This document shows positions 1-10,046 of a stretch of 48,021 bases of DNA, one piece after another. The stretch is taken from NCBI GenBank assembly GCA_025201705.1, contig MU616648.1:1-48021 (forward strand). Direction: 5' to 3'. Position numbers and translations under genes: made by a program. Every line of letters begins with the position of its first letter. Positions within the stretch are counted from its first letter, which is position 1. The notes under the pieces are model-generated. The model saw only the letters and a list, made by a program, of their open reading frames with translations, made no database searches and was not told where the DNA came from. Origin of the DNA: Dissophora ornata (taxonomy: Eukaryota; Mortierellomycota; Mortierellomycetes; Mortierellales; Mortierellaceae).

Positions 1-140
1 TTTTTTCATCATCTCGCATCACTGCATCTCATTCCCGCAACCCCTTTCTCCCATCCCCCCTGCCACTCTTCACATTCGAAAAGAAAAACACCCATACTTT
101 GGGAGAAGCATCCAAGGATAAATCCAAAAAAAAAAACAAG

Positions 141-1023
141 ATGGCAAAGGAGGCAGACAAGAACACAAAGGTCTTTTCAGTGAAGGAGGTGGGCAAGCAC
201 ACAAAGGCGGACGACTGCTGGGTCATCCACAACAACAAAGTGTACGATGTATCTGGGTTCGTGGCTGATCACCCCGGTGGAGAGGAGTTGATCCTCGACC
301 ACGCTGGTAAGGATGTCACGGCGTTGATGAAGGATGAGCTTGAGCACGAACATTCCGAGGGAGCGTACGATATGTTGGACGATTTGTGTATCGGGCAACT
401 TGAGAACACCTCCACCACGACCATCAGTACTACTTCGAACGGTACCGTCACCAAGAGGACAACAACTATTACTACATCGTCGCTGTCATCGTCATCATCA
501 ACATTGGCCAAAGACCCCTCGCTGGTGGCAACCGATATCGCCGCAGATGTCAAGAAAGAGAAATTCCTCGATCTCAGCAAACCTTTGCTCTACCAGCTCT
601 GGAAGGCCAATTACTCAAAGAGCTTTTACATGAAGCAGGTCCATATCGCCAGACACCTGCCTTATTCTGCTCGTGTCTTCGAATCTGACTTCTTGGAGAT
701 ATTCAGTCGTACGCCCTGGTGGCTCGTACCTGTCCTTTGGTTGCCAGTCGTTGCGCTGATGTTCTCCTGGTCTATTGAGGCCGGTAATGGAGGCGAGGCA
801 GCGGGAGGTCTTTCGATGGAGAAGGCAGCGCCGATGTTCTTGACTGGGGCGTTGACGTGGTCGTTGGCAGAGTATTCGATCCATCGGTTCTTGTTTCATG
901 TGGACGATTTGCTGCCGGATAGCACTTATAGTAATGTGGCCCACTTTTTGCTGCATGGCATCCACCATTATTTGCCAATGGACAGGTATAGTATTCTATT
1001 GAATGGCATGATCTCCTTTAGAT

Positions 1024-1055
<32 letters not shown>

Positions 1056-1539
1056 GGCTCATGCCAATTATTCACGCTAACCTTCTTGTGTGCTCCATTT
1101 TTTCTCTCTCAATTGTTTATCATGATTTAGGTTGCGCCTGGTCATGCCACCAGTGTTAACAATCGTGATCGGCACTCCACTGTACTTGTTGGCTCACGGT
1201 CTATTCGAGAGCCACACTGCAGACGCGTTGATGGCTGGTCTGTATTTCGGATACATTTGCTACGACATGGTCCATTATTACCTCCACCACGCCCGTGTCA
1301 TGGAATTTCACTTTAAGGAGATGAAGACATACCATCTTGCACACCATTACAAGAACTTTGATAATGGATATGGTATCACTTCCAAGTTCTGGGATCGCGT
1401 AAGTCTTGAAAAAAAAAAAATGCCAAATTTTTTTTTTCGTTCTGGTTTTTTGTTTTTTTTACAGCCTCTCGAAATACTCAACGCGTCTTATTGTTGTTAC
1501 CCTGTTGATTAGATCTTTGGCACACTTTTGGAGATGTAG
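141..1539 (+). CDS. SCS7: Fatty acid 2-hydroxylase (FA2H/Scs7 type)
   Basis: Exons 141-985, 1131-1398 and 1513-1539 give a 379-residue protein, close to human FA2H and yeast Scs7 in length. It should 2-hydroxylate the acyl chain of ceramide precursors at the ER membrane. An N-terminal cytochrome b5 domain has the heme motif HPGG at residues 44-47 and a second heme His at about residue 71. A Thr/Ser-rich linker follows, then the membrane-bound di-iron hydroxylase domain with histidine clusters HRFLFH, HGIHHYLPMD, HYYLHH and HLAHH. The start is the ATG at 141; the upstream in-frame TTG is not needed. Intron 1 contains a long T run. The last exon codes only IFGTLLEM, recovering the family's VFGT-like end; its acceptor is the TTAG at 1509-1512 rather than the CAG at 1464. 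The gene converges with the TTLL12 homologue. Very secure as a family call. Confidence 0.95.
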
Positions 1540-1683
1540 AGACACTTTCATACACTACTGGTTTTACATTCATACAAACTATTACACTTGCAATAATAAG
1601 ATCTTTTTTTGTGTTATCGAATATGAATTCGAATTGTATTTGTGGACTATATGCATCTCTTTCTATCGCAGGTTTGAGGTTTG

Positions 1684-1686
<3 letters not shown>

Positions 1687-1742
<56 letters not shown>
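1687..1742. repeat. (TG)n microsatellite
   Basis: An essentially perfect TG dinucleotide run of about 28 units. It lies between the convergent 3' ends of the fatty acid 2-hydroxylase and TTLL12 genes, about 14 bases beyond the TTLL12 stop codon. It is probably within one or both 3' untranslated regions. Confidence 0.95.
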
Positions 1743-1747
<5 letters not shown>

Positions 1748-1755
1748 TTTTCTTT

Positions 1756-4223
1756 TTACAAAACGTTGAAAGCGTCCAAAGCTTTGTTGACGTCTCCGGC
1801 ACGAGGATCAACCACTGTCAAGATGTTGTTCAAGAACTCCGGATCGTATTTACAAGCTCTCGTGCAATCCGGCGAGAAGTTGACCTCCACGACCACGGGC
1901 TGACAATCGTCCTTCAGCATCACATCAATGCCGTAGACCGAGAACCCCTCATAGGCGTGAGCCTTATCCTGGGCACCCAATCCAAGAGGTTGGGGTTTGA
2001 CAACAGCAGCGGCAAAGATCGCTTTGATGGCTTCGTTGATGTCGGCTTGGATGGTCGACCATTTCTTCTTCTCAGAATGTTCCTTCTCAAAGTTCTCGAT
2101 GAACTTTGTGTACAGGAGTTGAGTCAAGTTGTAGTTTCCGTAGTTCATGACCTAATGATCGATAATGGGGGATCAAAAAGCCGCGTCGTTAGAATCCAAA
2201 GAACCTCGCTAATGTCATGTATGCCTATAACGCAGATATGCAACACACAAGACTTACAGTAAAGTGCTTCTCATAGTTGTCAAAGTCCTCAAGCTCGAAA
2301 GGCTGGTTCGCCAACCGGATCCAGAACATCTTGTAGACCATCAGCTGGAACTCATATCCTTGGCTTGGATCACCTTCAACCTTGTGCGTTTGCTTTAGCA
2401 ACACAATGTACCTCAAGTCAAACTTGCGACCCTCATACAACACAGGCGTCTGGATATACTCTTGGACAATCTTTGGTCCCGTGTCCCTCAAACGCACCAA
2501 GGGCGCCAACTCTTCTTGGATCGTAATCTGCAATCCACGCGCCATGTTCCATGGCTTACAGATCCACAGGTTACGATGCTCATGCTCCTCATTCCAGAAG
2601 TAGTGTCCCACAAAAGGCGCCAACTCAGTGGTGAGGTTGTAGGTGGTCGAACTCCAGGACACTGTGCCATAGGCGGCCTTGACGAGAGCAGCGAGGTTGT
2701 GCTTAAAAGTCACGCAGGACTCGTTCTCGAGCTGGTTAATCTTCTGACCCTTTGTCAACTTCTCAAAGTCCTTAAAGTCCTGACTGAACCAGAGCAGGTC
2801 GGCTTGGTCCTCAGAATCGACAAGTTCGACATTGGGCAGCTTGCAGTTGGTGGCGACCCACTCGGTCGTGGTGTAGAGGCGCAGCTTGCGATTGACCTTG
2901 GAGGGCTCCGTGCGCGTGAGGGCGGTGGTGAAGGGCTGGTCAAATGGCTGTACCTGGTTATCCTCCAATTTGTCAGACTCATAAACCACAATCAGCTCCG
3001 CAGCATCCATGCCGTCATTATAGATCGAGAGATAAGCCTTGCGAGCAATGGGGTCCTTGATATCCGCGGGCACGAAATCACGGGTCAAAGCTCCGCCCTT
3101 GGGGATATCCTGGATAGGGTAGATGATGCTGTACGAGACTGTGCCTCGTCCCACATAGATAAAGGGGGCGCAGACGCAGTTGGGCGTATCTGAGTGCGCC
3201 ATCGAAGATCCAACCTCGTCCATGATATACCATGCGCTCTCCTTCTTGGTTTGTCCTGAGGGGTCCACCACCGCGTACTCGTACGTCTGACTGTACTTCC
3301 ACATCTCAGACATGATCCTGTTAATTATCTCCTGCTTCTTCCACTCGGCAGCCTTGGCCTCTTTGTCCCTCTTGACCTGTCCTCCGATAGTCTCCTCCAA
3401 CCTCTGGAGGCCCTCTGCATCGTGGTCTGGGTGCAATGTCAACGACATCAATGCTGCGATGACATCCCCATTCTCATTTTGGAGTGCGGTCTTGGCGCGG
3501 TGCTCCGAGACGTTTCCTTGAGAGGCGACCAATTCGATCATGGACTGGTCGACCTCCAGATCCGGGTTCTTGTTGACGGTCTCACCGGCTTCTCCAGCAG
3601 CAGTCCCCTCTTCGGGTTCCGCTTGGTCCTCAACAGAGATGTCCATCATGGAGCAGAGGCGTTCGACCAACTGAGGGTTATCGAGAAGCTGGGCGCGAGA
3701 GGTCTCGGGCTTGGTAGTCCAGGCGTGATCGACTAGAAAGATATCACTACATCGTGACATCCGGGTATCATGCAAAAAAAAAAAAAGGAAAATGGGTTGC
3801 GTGATGAGACGAGTGGGTCGCCCGTGGGAGAATAGGATTCAGCAGGTTTGACCAAAACGATCCAGAAAATAGAAATTATACCCGTGCTTCTTGAGGCCGC
3901 CCTCTTTCTTGACATGAAGAGAGTACTTGTCCAAGGGGTCACCATAGTGGAGCTCGAGGTACTCGCCTGCGTCGAACAGATCCTGTCCGAGCTTTTGGAA
4001 GAGAGGCTACGAGCATTCGTCGAAAATCCAAGTTGTGAAGTATTGTGAGAATAAAGAACGATGAAAAACTTTATTACCGAGAGAGGGTAGAGAGAAGAAT
4101 TCTCTTTCTCACTCTCGCGTAATAAAAAGAAGTATTGTGGTGTCTTTTTTTTACCTCCCAAAGACTCTCGGGGATGCTGGCTAGCTGGTACTGGTGGATT
4201 TGAAGAAATTGCTTGAATTCCAT
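1756..4223 (-). CDS. TTLL12: Tubulin-tyrosine-ligase-like protein, TTLL12 type
   Basis: Minus-strand exons 4223-4155, 4006-3882, 3746-2258 and 2151-1756 join in frame to about 692 residues (human TTLL12 is 644). The N-terminus, MEFKQFLQIHQYQL at the ATG ending at 4223, and the following LFQKLGQDLF and SDIFLVDHAW-like segments match the TTLL12 N-terminal region. The C-terminal half is an ATP-grasp TTL domain: EYIQTPVLYEGRKFDLRYIV, the splice-joined EKHFTVMNYG, and the metal/ATP-binding EVNFSPD. TTLL12 is the deeply conserved and atypical member of the tubulin ligase family, and its enzymatic activity is uncertain. At about residues 130-170 there is a UBA-like segment resembling those of NAC-alpha and HYPK, which I do not know from the animal protein. 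Intron 3 is next to an A12 run on the + strand. The family call is secure; the molecular function in fungi is not established. Confidence 0.93.
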
Positions 4224-4616
4224 TTTGTGTTGTAGCGTTGATGATCTAAGGATGCATGGCGATCAAAAAAAAAAAAACGTTTCAAATATCTTGTAATGCG
4301 CGGAGCATCGTCTCGCAGCTTCGAGCAAGATTCCATCATTCACCCCTTAATTGTGTGGGCCATTTCGCTCCAATGGTTCAAATTGGAAAAACCGTCACAT
4401 TTTAAGAAATGTATTTGGCACTATCGTTTCCTCACCTCCACTTCGTCTTCATCGCCACCCAATAGCCCAAGTAGACCTCTACCTAGCTCTATTATGCTTC
4501 CGAATAGATACGATCAAATGTCGTACCAGTCGTAGCTCATTTCCATGAACGTTGCACATATTGCTGTCATTGCGTTTTAAATACTCATATAATAAGTTTC
4601 CTTTGAGAGTATCTAG
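4224..4616. other. Intergenic region between TTLL12 and CRN-type pseudogene
   Basis: About 390 bases serving as the upstream region of the minus-strand TTLL12 gene and of the relic at 4617. It has an A12 run near 4266 and a short CACC/TC-rich patch near 4430-4460. No reading frame here looks coding. Confidence 0.5.
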
Positions 4617-6443
4617 ATGAATCCGTCTTGCGCATGGTCTTCGTCCAGTGCCTTTGCGGGATGGTTAATCCACTTTCAATTTTCCCTCGTTCCATCGACG
4701 GATCGCGTCTTTCCAAGTCTGGATGTCAGGAATACGGGGAGCTTGTACTAGAGGGTCACCTTCCTAAGGAAGAGGTCGGGCAGGTTTCCCTTATTTCCGA
4801 ACGCGTTTGAACACATTAACGCCAAAGACTTGGTGCTCTGGCGTGTCGCGATTCCTGCTATCGCTGCCAATATCGTTCGACTGGATGCGATCGGCCAGAA
4901 GGAGGAGCTTATGCCAACAGATGACCTCTTAGACGTCTTTAAAACGATGCCACCAAAGAAATCAATCCACATCATCATCGAGCGACCCAAAGGTATATCT
5001 TCAGCTCTCTGCAGATTGATGGTTGATATTCTGGCGCGTGTTATTTACGTTACGTTATTCTTTTTTCTTCTTCCCATAGCTCTTAAAAGAGACCGATAAG
5101 AGGATGCGGGTGGGTATTATCGATCCTTTCCAACCACCTCATGTCTTTCATTCAGTCATGAACGCTGCTGGTGTTGCTAATATTCTTGAGTACTTACCTT
5201 TGCCTGTACACCATTCCCCTGTTGGCGCTCTCTCCCAAGAAGACCCGTCTTGATATGGACTCGTTAATGGACGCGATTGAGGAAGCTGGTCTTACTCAAA
5301 AGGCTGTGGTGGATAACAAGCCCGACCTTTCTCTGCTTAACTATAAAGAAAGAGTCTCTGTGCTTGGTTCCCTTGGCCGCCCGGATGACAAGACCAACAG
5401 ATACGATTCGCAATCTACAGTTGCATTTGCCCTCCGAAATCAATCTTTCTAAGTTCAAATTCCAGGACAGCCCAGGCTCAGAAACACATTGTTGTGGCTG
5501 GAACATCAGGTATCCTTTCTTGTATACTTCACCATCCGACTTCTTGCTGCAGGGAGCGACGACGATCCATCCATTGTGGTTTTCCAGGAGAAAGGGGGTC
5601 TCAAGTGCTATGTATATGGAGGGCTATCTACTCTATGCTATGGAGACATCGAGGATTTTCAGCCCTTCCTCGATCTACCCGAGACGTGGTATTTAGTCGA
5701 CAGCTCTCCAACCCCGCTGCTGGAGAGTTCAAAGACTATTATATCAGCATCACCAAAGACACTATATTCCGAGATAAACCAATATCAGAAAGTCGAAAAA
5801 CGAATACCATGGCATTACTACATGGCCCATGGACGCTGGAGGTGTTAAATCAGTGCCGGTGCAGTGTTGAGGTCTTCAAAGTGGTTCCCGAGGACATTGT
5901 GGAGGAACTCTACGGTATGATAGGCGGCGTACCGGGATATTTCCTTGAAAAACCAAAGGATGTACTGAACCTCATTCCCGGTGATACTGCTGGTGCCAAG
6001 AAGAGTGCCTATGCACGCGTTTTGCATGCCATCAATCTCGTCAGAACTCCTTTGAGGATGATGCAATGCTTTGAGCAAGGGAAAGATAGCAGCCGTCTAC
6101 TTCACCGCTGGCCTACGGATGATCACCAAGACTTTAGAGGGAGTCAGTGGAAGAGGCAGAGATCTGGGGAATAGGCAAGAACAAATGCCGTTTATTTTAC
6201 AGGAGAGGAAGGGTATTTGTATGTGCAGTCTACAAGAAGGGAGGGGTGATTAATAGAGGTGCGGTGGATATGCAGTGAAGCGAGCTGACTGTGAAACAGT
6301 AGACAGTACTGTTGCAATGGTCGCCAGCATATATCGCAGACAAAATCGGCGAATCGCTGCAGGATGTTACTTGGCAACAAATATTAGAAAAACTGGTTGC
6401 CGTCAACGTCGACCACGATCTGGTGGAATTTAGCGACATCTGA
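4617..6443 (+). pseudogene. Degraded Crinkler (CRN) type NTPase gene
   Basis: Recognisable pieces of a CRN-type protein lie in different frames. The segment at about 4805-4993 codes LVLWRVAIPA, then MPTDDLLDVF and PPKKSIHIIIERP, the typical end of the fungal CRN ubiquitin-like N-terminal domain. It is followed by an intron-like stretch ending at a CCCATAG. At 5540-5815 is a block with PSIVVFQEKGG and DLPETWYLVDSS, then WTLEVLNQC and EDIVEELYGMIGGVPGYFLEKP at 5835-5960, which resemble the P-loop NTPase part of CRN-RHS type proteins. A last coding-like piece ends at the TGA at 6441. The frame breaks in the N-terminal domain (near 4630-4800), at the would-be Walker A loop (about 5508-5520, where the sequence after VAGTSGI loses the GKT core and shifts frame), and at about 5820. 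These breaks are not explained by plausible introns, so I call it a pseudogene. No restored form is given. Confidence 0.7.
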
Positions 6444-6745
6444 AAGTAGGAACACAAAATAAGCAAATGAGAGCCATGCGAGGAAAGCTCAAGTCGACGA
6501 AGGAATCAGAAAGGAGCTGATGAAACAGACTTCTTTTATTTGCATTTTGCTGTTTTCACTTAAAGCCTTGCAATTAGAAAGTGTGCGAGTAAGACAGAAG
6601 CATCAAAAAACGAAAGGCAGGATCAGGAAGACAACGACCACAAAGACGAAACGATCTCACGCATATGTTCTTTCCTTCTCAGTAAACTTATATCTTGGTG
6701 TCGATGATAATGAATAGTAAAAATAGATAGTGAATGAAATACAAA
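6418..6745. repeat. Segmental duplication, copy A (3' flank of Sel1 gene)
   Basis: This non-coding interval between the CRN-type relic and the 3' end of the Sel1 gene recurs in diverged form at 13495-13870. Shared landmarks in the same order and orientation include GATCTGGT, AGGAATCAGA, TTTTGCTG.TTTCACTT.AAGCCTTGCAATTA, CATCAA.AAACGAAA, and ATATCTTGG.GTCGATGAT followed by GTAAAAAT.GATAGTGAATG. By eye, identity is high with small indels; no score was computed. Confidence 0.85.
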
Positions 6746-6772
6746 AATTCGGATTCAGAAAGAATCTCTTTC

Positions 6773-9355
6773 TTAATCCGAAACTGTACAGAACATGGCG
6801 CCTACGCTGCACTGGGCTCTGACGTGTCCTTGGTCGGCGGCCTTCAGATACCACTCCGTGGCCTTGGAATATTCCTGTGGAACACCCTGGCCATTGGAGT
6901 ACATGTCACCTAAGCTGCACTGTGCACATGCATCTCCTTGGTCGGCTGCCTTTAGATACCACTCCATGGCCTTAGAATAGTCCTGTGGAACACCCTTGCC
7001 ATTGTGGTACATGACACCTAGGAGGAGCTGCGCTTTGGCGTGTCCATGGTGGGCGGCATTCAGGTACCTCTCTGTGGCCTTGAAATGATTTTGTGGAGCA
7101 CCAATGCCATTGGAGTACATCATCCCTACGCGGAAGTTGGCACAGGAGTCTCCTTCGTTGGCGGCCTTCATATACCACTCCATGGCTTTGGCGTAGTCCC
7201 GTGGAACGCCCTTGCCACTGAAGTACATGGAACCTAGGTTCTTCTGGGAAGCGGAGTGTCCCTGGTTGGCAGACTCCAGATACCACTCCATGGCCTTGGA
7301 ATAGTCCTGTGGAACACCTCTCCCATACATATACATGCAACCTAGGTTGTACTTGGCACAGGAGTGCCCTTGGCTGGCGGCCTTCAAATACCACTCCATG
7401 GCTTTAGGATAGTTCACTGGAACACCCTTGCCATGGTAGAACCTGAGACCTAGGCGAAACTGGGCATTGGCGTGTCCTTTGATAGCGGCTTTCTGATAAC
7501 AGTCCATGGCCTTGGAATAGTCCTGTGGAACACCCTGGCCATTCTCGTACATGACACCTAAGTTGACCTGGGCATTGACGTGACCTTGGCTGGTGGCCCT
7601 CAAATACCACTCCATGGCCTTAGAATAGTCCAATGTAATACCCTTGCCATGGAAGCACATGGTACCTAGGCTGAACTGGGCATCGGCATCTCCTTTGTAA
7701 GCGGACTTCCGATACCACTCTATGGCCTTTGAATAGTCCTGTGGTACGCCCTTGCCATACTGGTACATCGAACCCAGGTTGTTCCAGGCACAGGCATGGC
7801 CTTGGCTAGCAGCTTTCAAATACCACTCTATTGCCTTAGAATAGTCCAGTGGAACACCTTTGCCATTTTTATACATGACACCTAGGCTGAACTGGGCCTT
7901 GGCGTGTCCTTGACTGGCGGCCTTTCGATACCACTCCATGGCCTTGGAATAGTCCTGTGTAACACTTAAGCCTTTGTTGTAAATAGCGCCTAAGTGGAAC
8001 TGGGCATTGGCGTATCCTTGGTCGGCGGCCTTCAGACACCACTCCATGGCCTTGGAATGGTCCAGCGGGACACCTTTACCACCTTTGTACATGGCGGCTA
8101 ATTGTAACTGCGCCTGGGCGTGTCCTTGGTTAGCAGCCTCTAGATACCACACCGTGGCCTTGGCATAGTCCTGTGGAACACTTTTGCCATTCTCGTACAT
8201 TACACCTAGGTTGCACTGGGCGCTGGCGTGGCCTTGATCAGCCGCCTTGCGATACCAGTCCATGGCCTTGGAATAGTTCTGTAGAATGCCCTTGCGATTC
8301 TCGTACAAAACACCTAGGTTGCACTGGGCGCTGGCGTTTCCTTGGTTGGCGGCCTTCAGATACCACTCTGTGGCCTTGGAATAGTCCTGTGAATCGCCCT
8401 TGCCATTCTCGTACATGAAACCTAGACTGCACTGGGCCTTGGCGTGCCCTAGGTCGGCGGCTTTCCGATACCACTCCATGGCCTTGGAAAAGTCCAGTGG
8501 AACACCCTCGCCAGTGAAGTACATGTCACCTAAGTTGAACTGGGCGCTGGCGTGTCCTTGGTTGCCGGCCTTTAGATACCACTCCATGGCCTTCGAATAG
8601 TTCTGTGGAACGCCCTTGCCATTAATGTACATGATGCCTAGGTTGATCTGCGCACCAGCGTTTCCTTGGTCGCCGGCCTTCAAATACCACTCAATGGCGT
8701 TGGAATAGTCCTGTGGAACACCTAAGCCATTCTCGTACATGCCTCCTAGTTTGTACTGAGCGCTGGCTTGTCCTTGGTAGGCGGCCTTCCGATACCATTC
8801 CATTGCCTTGGAGTAGTCCTGTAGAACACCATTGCCATTGGAGTACATGGCACCTAGGTTGTGCTGGGCGGCGGTGTGTCCTTGGTCGGCGGCCTTCAGA
8901 TACCACTCCATAGCTTTGGTATAGTCCTGTGGGACACCCTTGCCATGGAGGTACATGCCACCTAGGTTGCTCTGGGCGCTGGCGTGTCCTTGGTTGGCTG
9001 CCTTTAGATACCACTCCATAGCTGTGGGGTAGTCTTGCGGAGTATCCTTGCTATATTCATACATGGCGCCTATGTTGTACATGGCTGCGACGTGTCCTTG
9101 GTCGGCGGCCTTAAGATACCACTCTCTAGCCTTGGAGTAATTTTGTTGACCTTTGCCAATGTCGTACGACACACCGAGGTTCCACTGTGAAATGCGATCT
9201 CCCTGATTGGCGGCATTCAAGTACCATCTTATAGCGATATTGGTGGATGCTAATGGATTTGTTACGGACACACCATCATTCGGAATGGAAGTCTCCGAAG
9301 GAACAATCTTGAGCCTTTTGACCAAGTTACTTCCAGCACCGTGCTTGGTGGCTAT
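6773..9355 (-). CDS. Sel1-repeat (HCP-like) protein with 22 full 36-residue repeats; 5' exon(s) unresolved
   Basis: A single open frame of about 860 residues is built almost entirely of tandem Sel1 repeats. There are 22 full 36-residue units and one truncated unit, with consensus KAMEWYLKAADQGHAxAQ, then NLGxMYxNGKGVPQDYS. Sel1 repeats form alpha-alpha solenoids that act as protein-interaction scaffolds. The start is uncertain. The frame up to 9355 begins IATKHGAGSNLVKRL right after a CACACAG acceptor-like site, and no suitable ATG lies in it before the second repeat, so an upstream exon is expected beyond 9356. The pseudogene at 46747-48021 has a similar lead-in (IIADKSGESSLVKKI). The last repeat stops early (AMFCTVSD). 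The periodicity is perfect, with no gaps between units, suggesting recent tandem expansion. Specific partner and location are unknown; I see no signal peptide or membrane segment in the visible part. Confidence 0.88.
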   Translation of the reverse strand: MATKHGAGSNLVKRLKIVPSETSIPNDGVSVTNPLASTNIAIRWYLNAANQGDRISQWNLGVSYDIGKGQQNYSKAREWYLKAADQGHVAAMYNIGAMYEYSKDTPQDYPTAMEWYLKAANQGHASAQSNLGGMYLHGKGVPQDYTKAMEWYLKAADQGHTAAQHNLGAMYSNGNGVLQDYSKAMEWYRKAAYQGQASAQYKLGGMYENGLGVPQDYSNAIEWYLKAGDQGNAGAQINLGIMYINGKGVPQNYSKAMEWYLKAGNQGHASAQFNLGDMYFTGEGVPLDFSKAMEWYRKAADLGHAKAQCSLGFMYENGKGDSQDYSKATEWYLKAANQGNASAQCNLGVLYENRKGILQNYSKAMDWYRKAADQGHASAQCNLGVMYENGKSVPQDYAKATVWYLEAANQGHAQAQLQLAAMYKGGKGVPLDHSKAMEWCLKAADQGYANAQFHLGAIYNKGLSVTQDYSKAMEWYRKAASQGHAKAQFSLGVMYKNGKGVPLDYSKAIEWYLKAASQGHACAWNNLGSMYQYGKGVPQDYSKAIEWYRKSAYKGDADAQFSLGTMCFHGKGITLDYSKAMEWYLRATSQGHVNAQVNLGVMYENGQGVPQDYSKAMDCYQKAAIKGHANAQFRLGLRFYHGKGVPVNYPKAMEWYLKAASQGHSCAKYNLGCMYMYGRGVPQDYSKAMEWYLESANQGHSASQKNLGSMYFSGKGVPRDYAKAMEWYMKAANEGDSCANFRVGMMYSNGIGAPQNHFKATERYLNAAHHGHAKAQLLLGVMYHNGKGVPQDYSKAMEWYLKAADQGDACAQCSLGDMYSNGQGVPQEYSKATEWYLKAADQGHVRAQCSVGAMFCTVSD

Positions 9356-10010
9356 CTGTGTGTGGATTTAAAAACCGTCAGTACTTAGTAGGCCACACAC
9401 ATGAGCTATGGTACTTAGGCTAACTACTTTGTGTTAGGGGCGTAATGGTTCCTAGTGCTTTCCTAAGATCCTGCAGCGCTGTCTTGGTTCTTCCAAGTGC
9501 ATTGGATGGACATTAGTTGTTGTCGCCGAAAATGAATTACTGTGTCTTGGACTCTGTGACTGACGATGTTGGGGTGAGGGTAGTTGTGTTTCCTATCATA
9601 GCAGACTCCGGATTAAGTACTTTGGGGAGAATTGAGTCGAAGGTGAGAGTCGAGTCAGTCGATAGGACAAGCAGAAGTTGCCATATTCAACGGTGTGGTC
9701 TTTCATAAACAATACAAGTGTGACACCTAGCTACGTTTGAGAGTTCTTGTTCATGAAAGTACGTTTCAATTTCGTACGCGCAAGGTGTCTCTGAAAGCCA
9801 TTAATATATCGTCTCTGGAAATAACATGATCCTCTGTACTTCTGTCTATATGAGACTGAATGCCGACTCTGTCCTGCGGAGGAGTAAATATCTCGAAATG
9901 CTATCATCATGGGTTGGGAAAAATACCTGAGAGTGTCTCTGTGGTGTAGTCTCTAGCATGTTTTGGTGCAAGTGTTAGGAGTTCTCCTGGGGAAAGTGCA
10001 GATGGGGAGC

Positions 10011-10046
10011 AATGGTTGAGGAAAAGTGAATGGTTGAGGAAAAGTG
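10011..10046. repeat. 18-bp tandem duplication (two units)
   Basis: The unit AATGGTTGAGGAAAAGTG occurs twice head to tail inside otherwise unassigned sequence. Confidence 0.85.

Noticed and set aside
1465..1512. Alternative last exon of the fatty acid 2-hydroxylase after the CAG at 1464 (15 codons, PLEILNASY...)
   Set aside because: The next acceptor at 1512 yields IFGTLLEM, matching the family C-terminus; the alternative matches nothing.
6795..8913. Plus-strand open stretches opposite the Sel1 array
   Set aside because: They repeat with the same 108-bp period and are mirror frames of the repeat, with no independent features.
6773..9355. Reading the Sel1 array as a CRISPR-like or satellite DNA repeat
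   Set aside because: The 108-bp units keep one continuous coding frame with the Sel1 consensus; there are no spacers or identical direct repeats.
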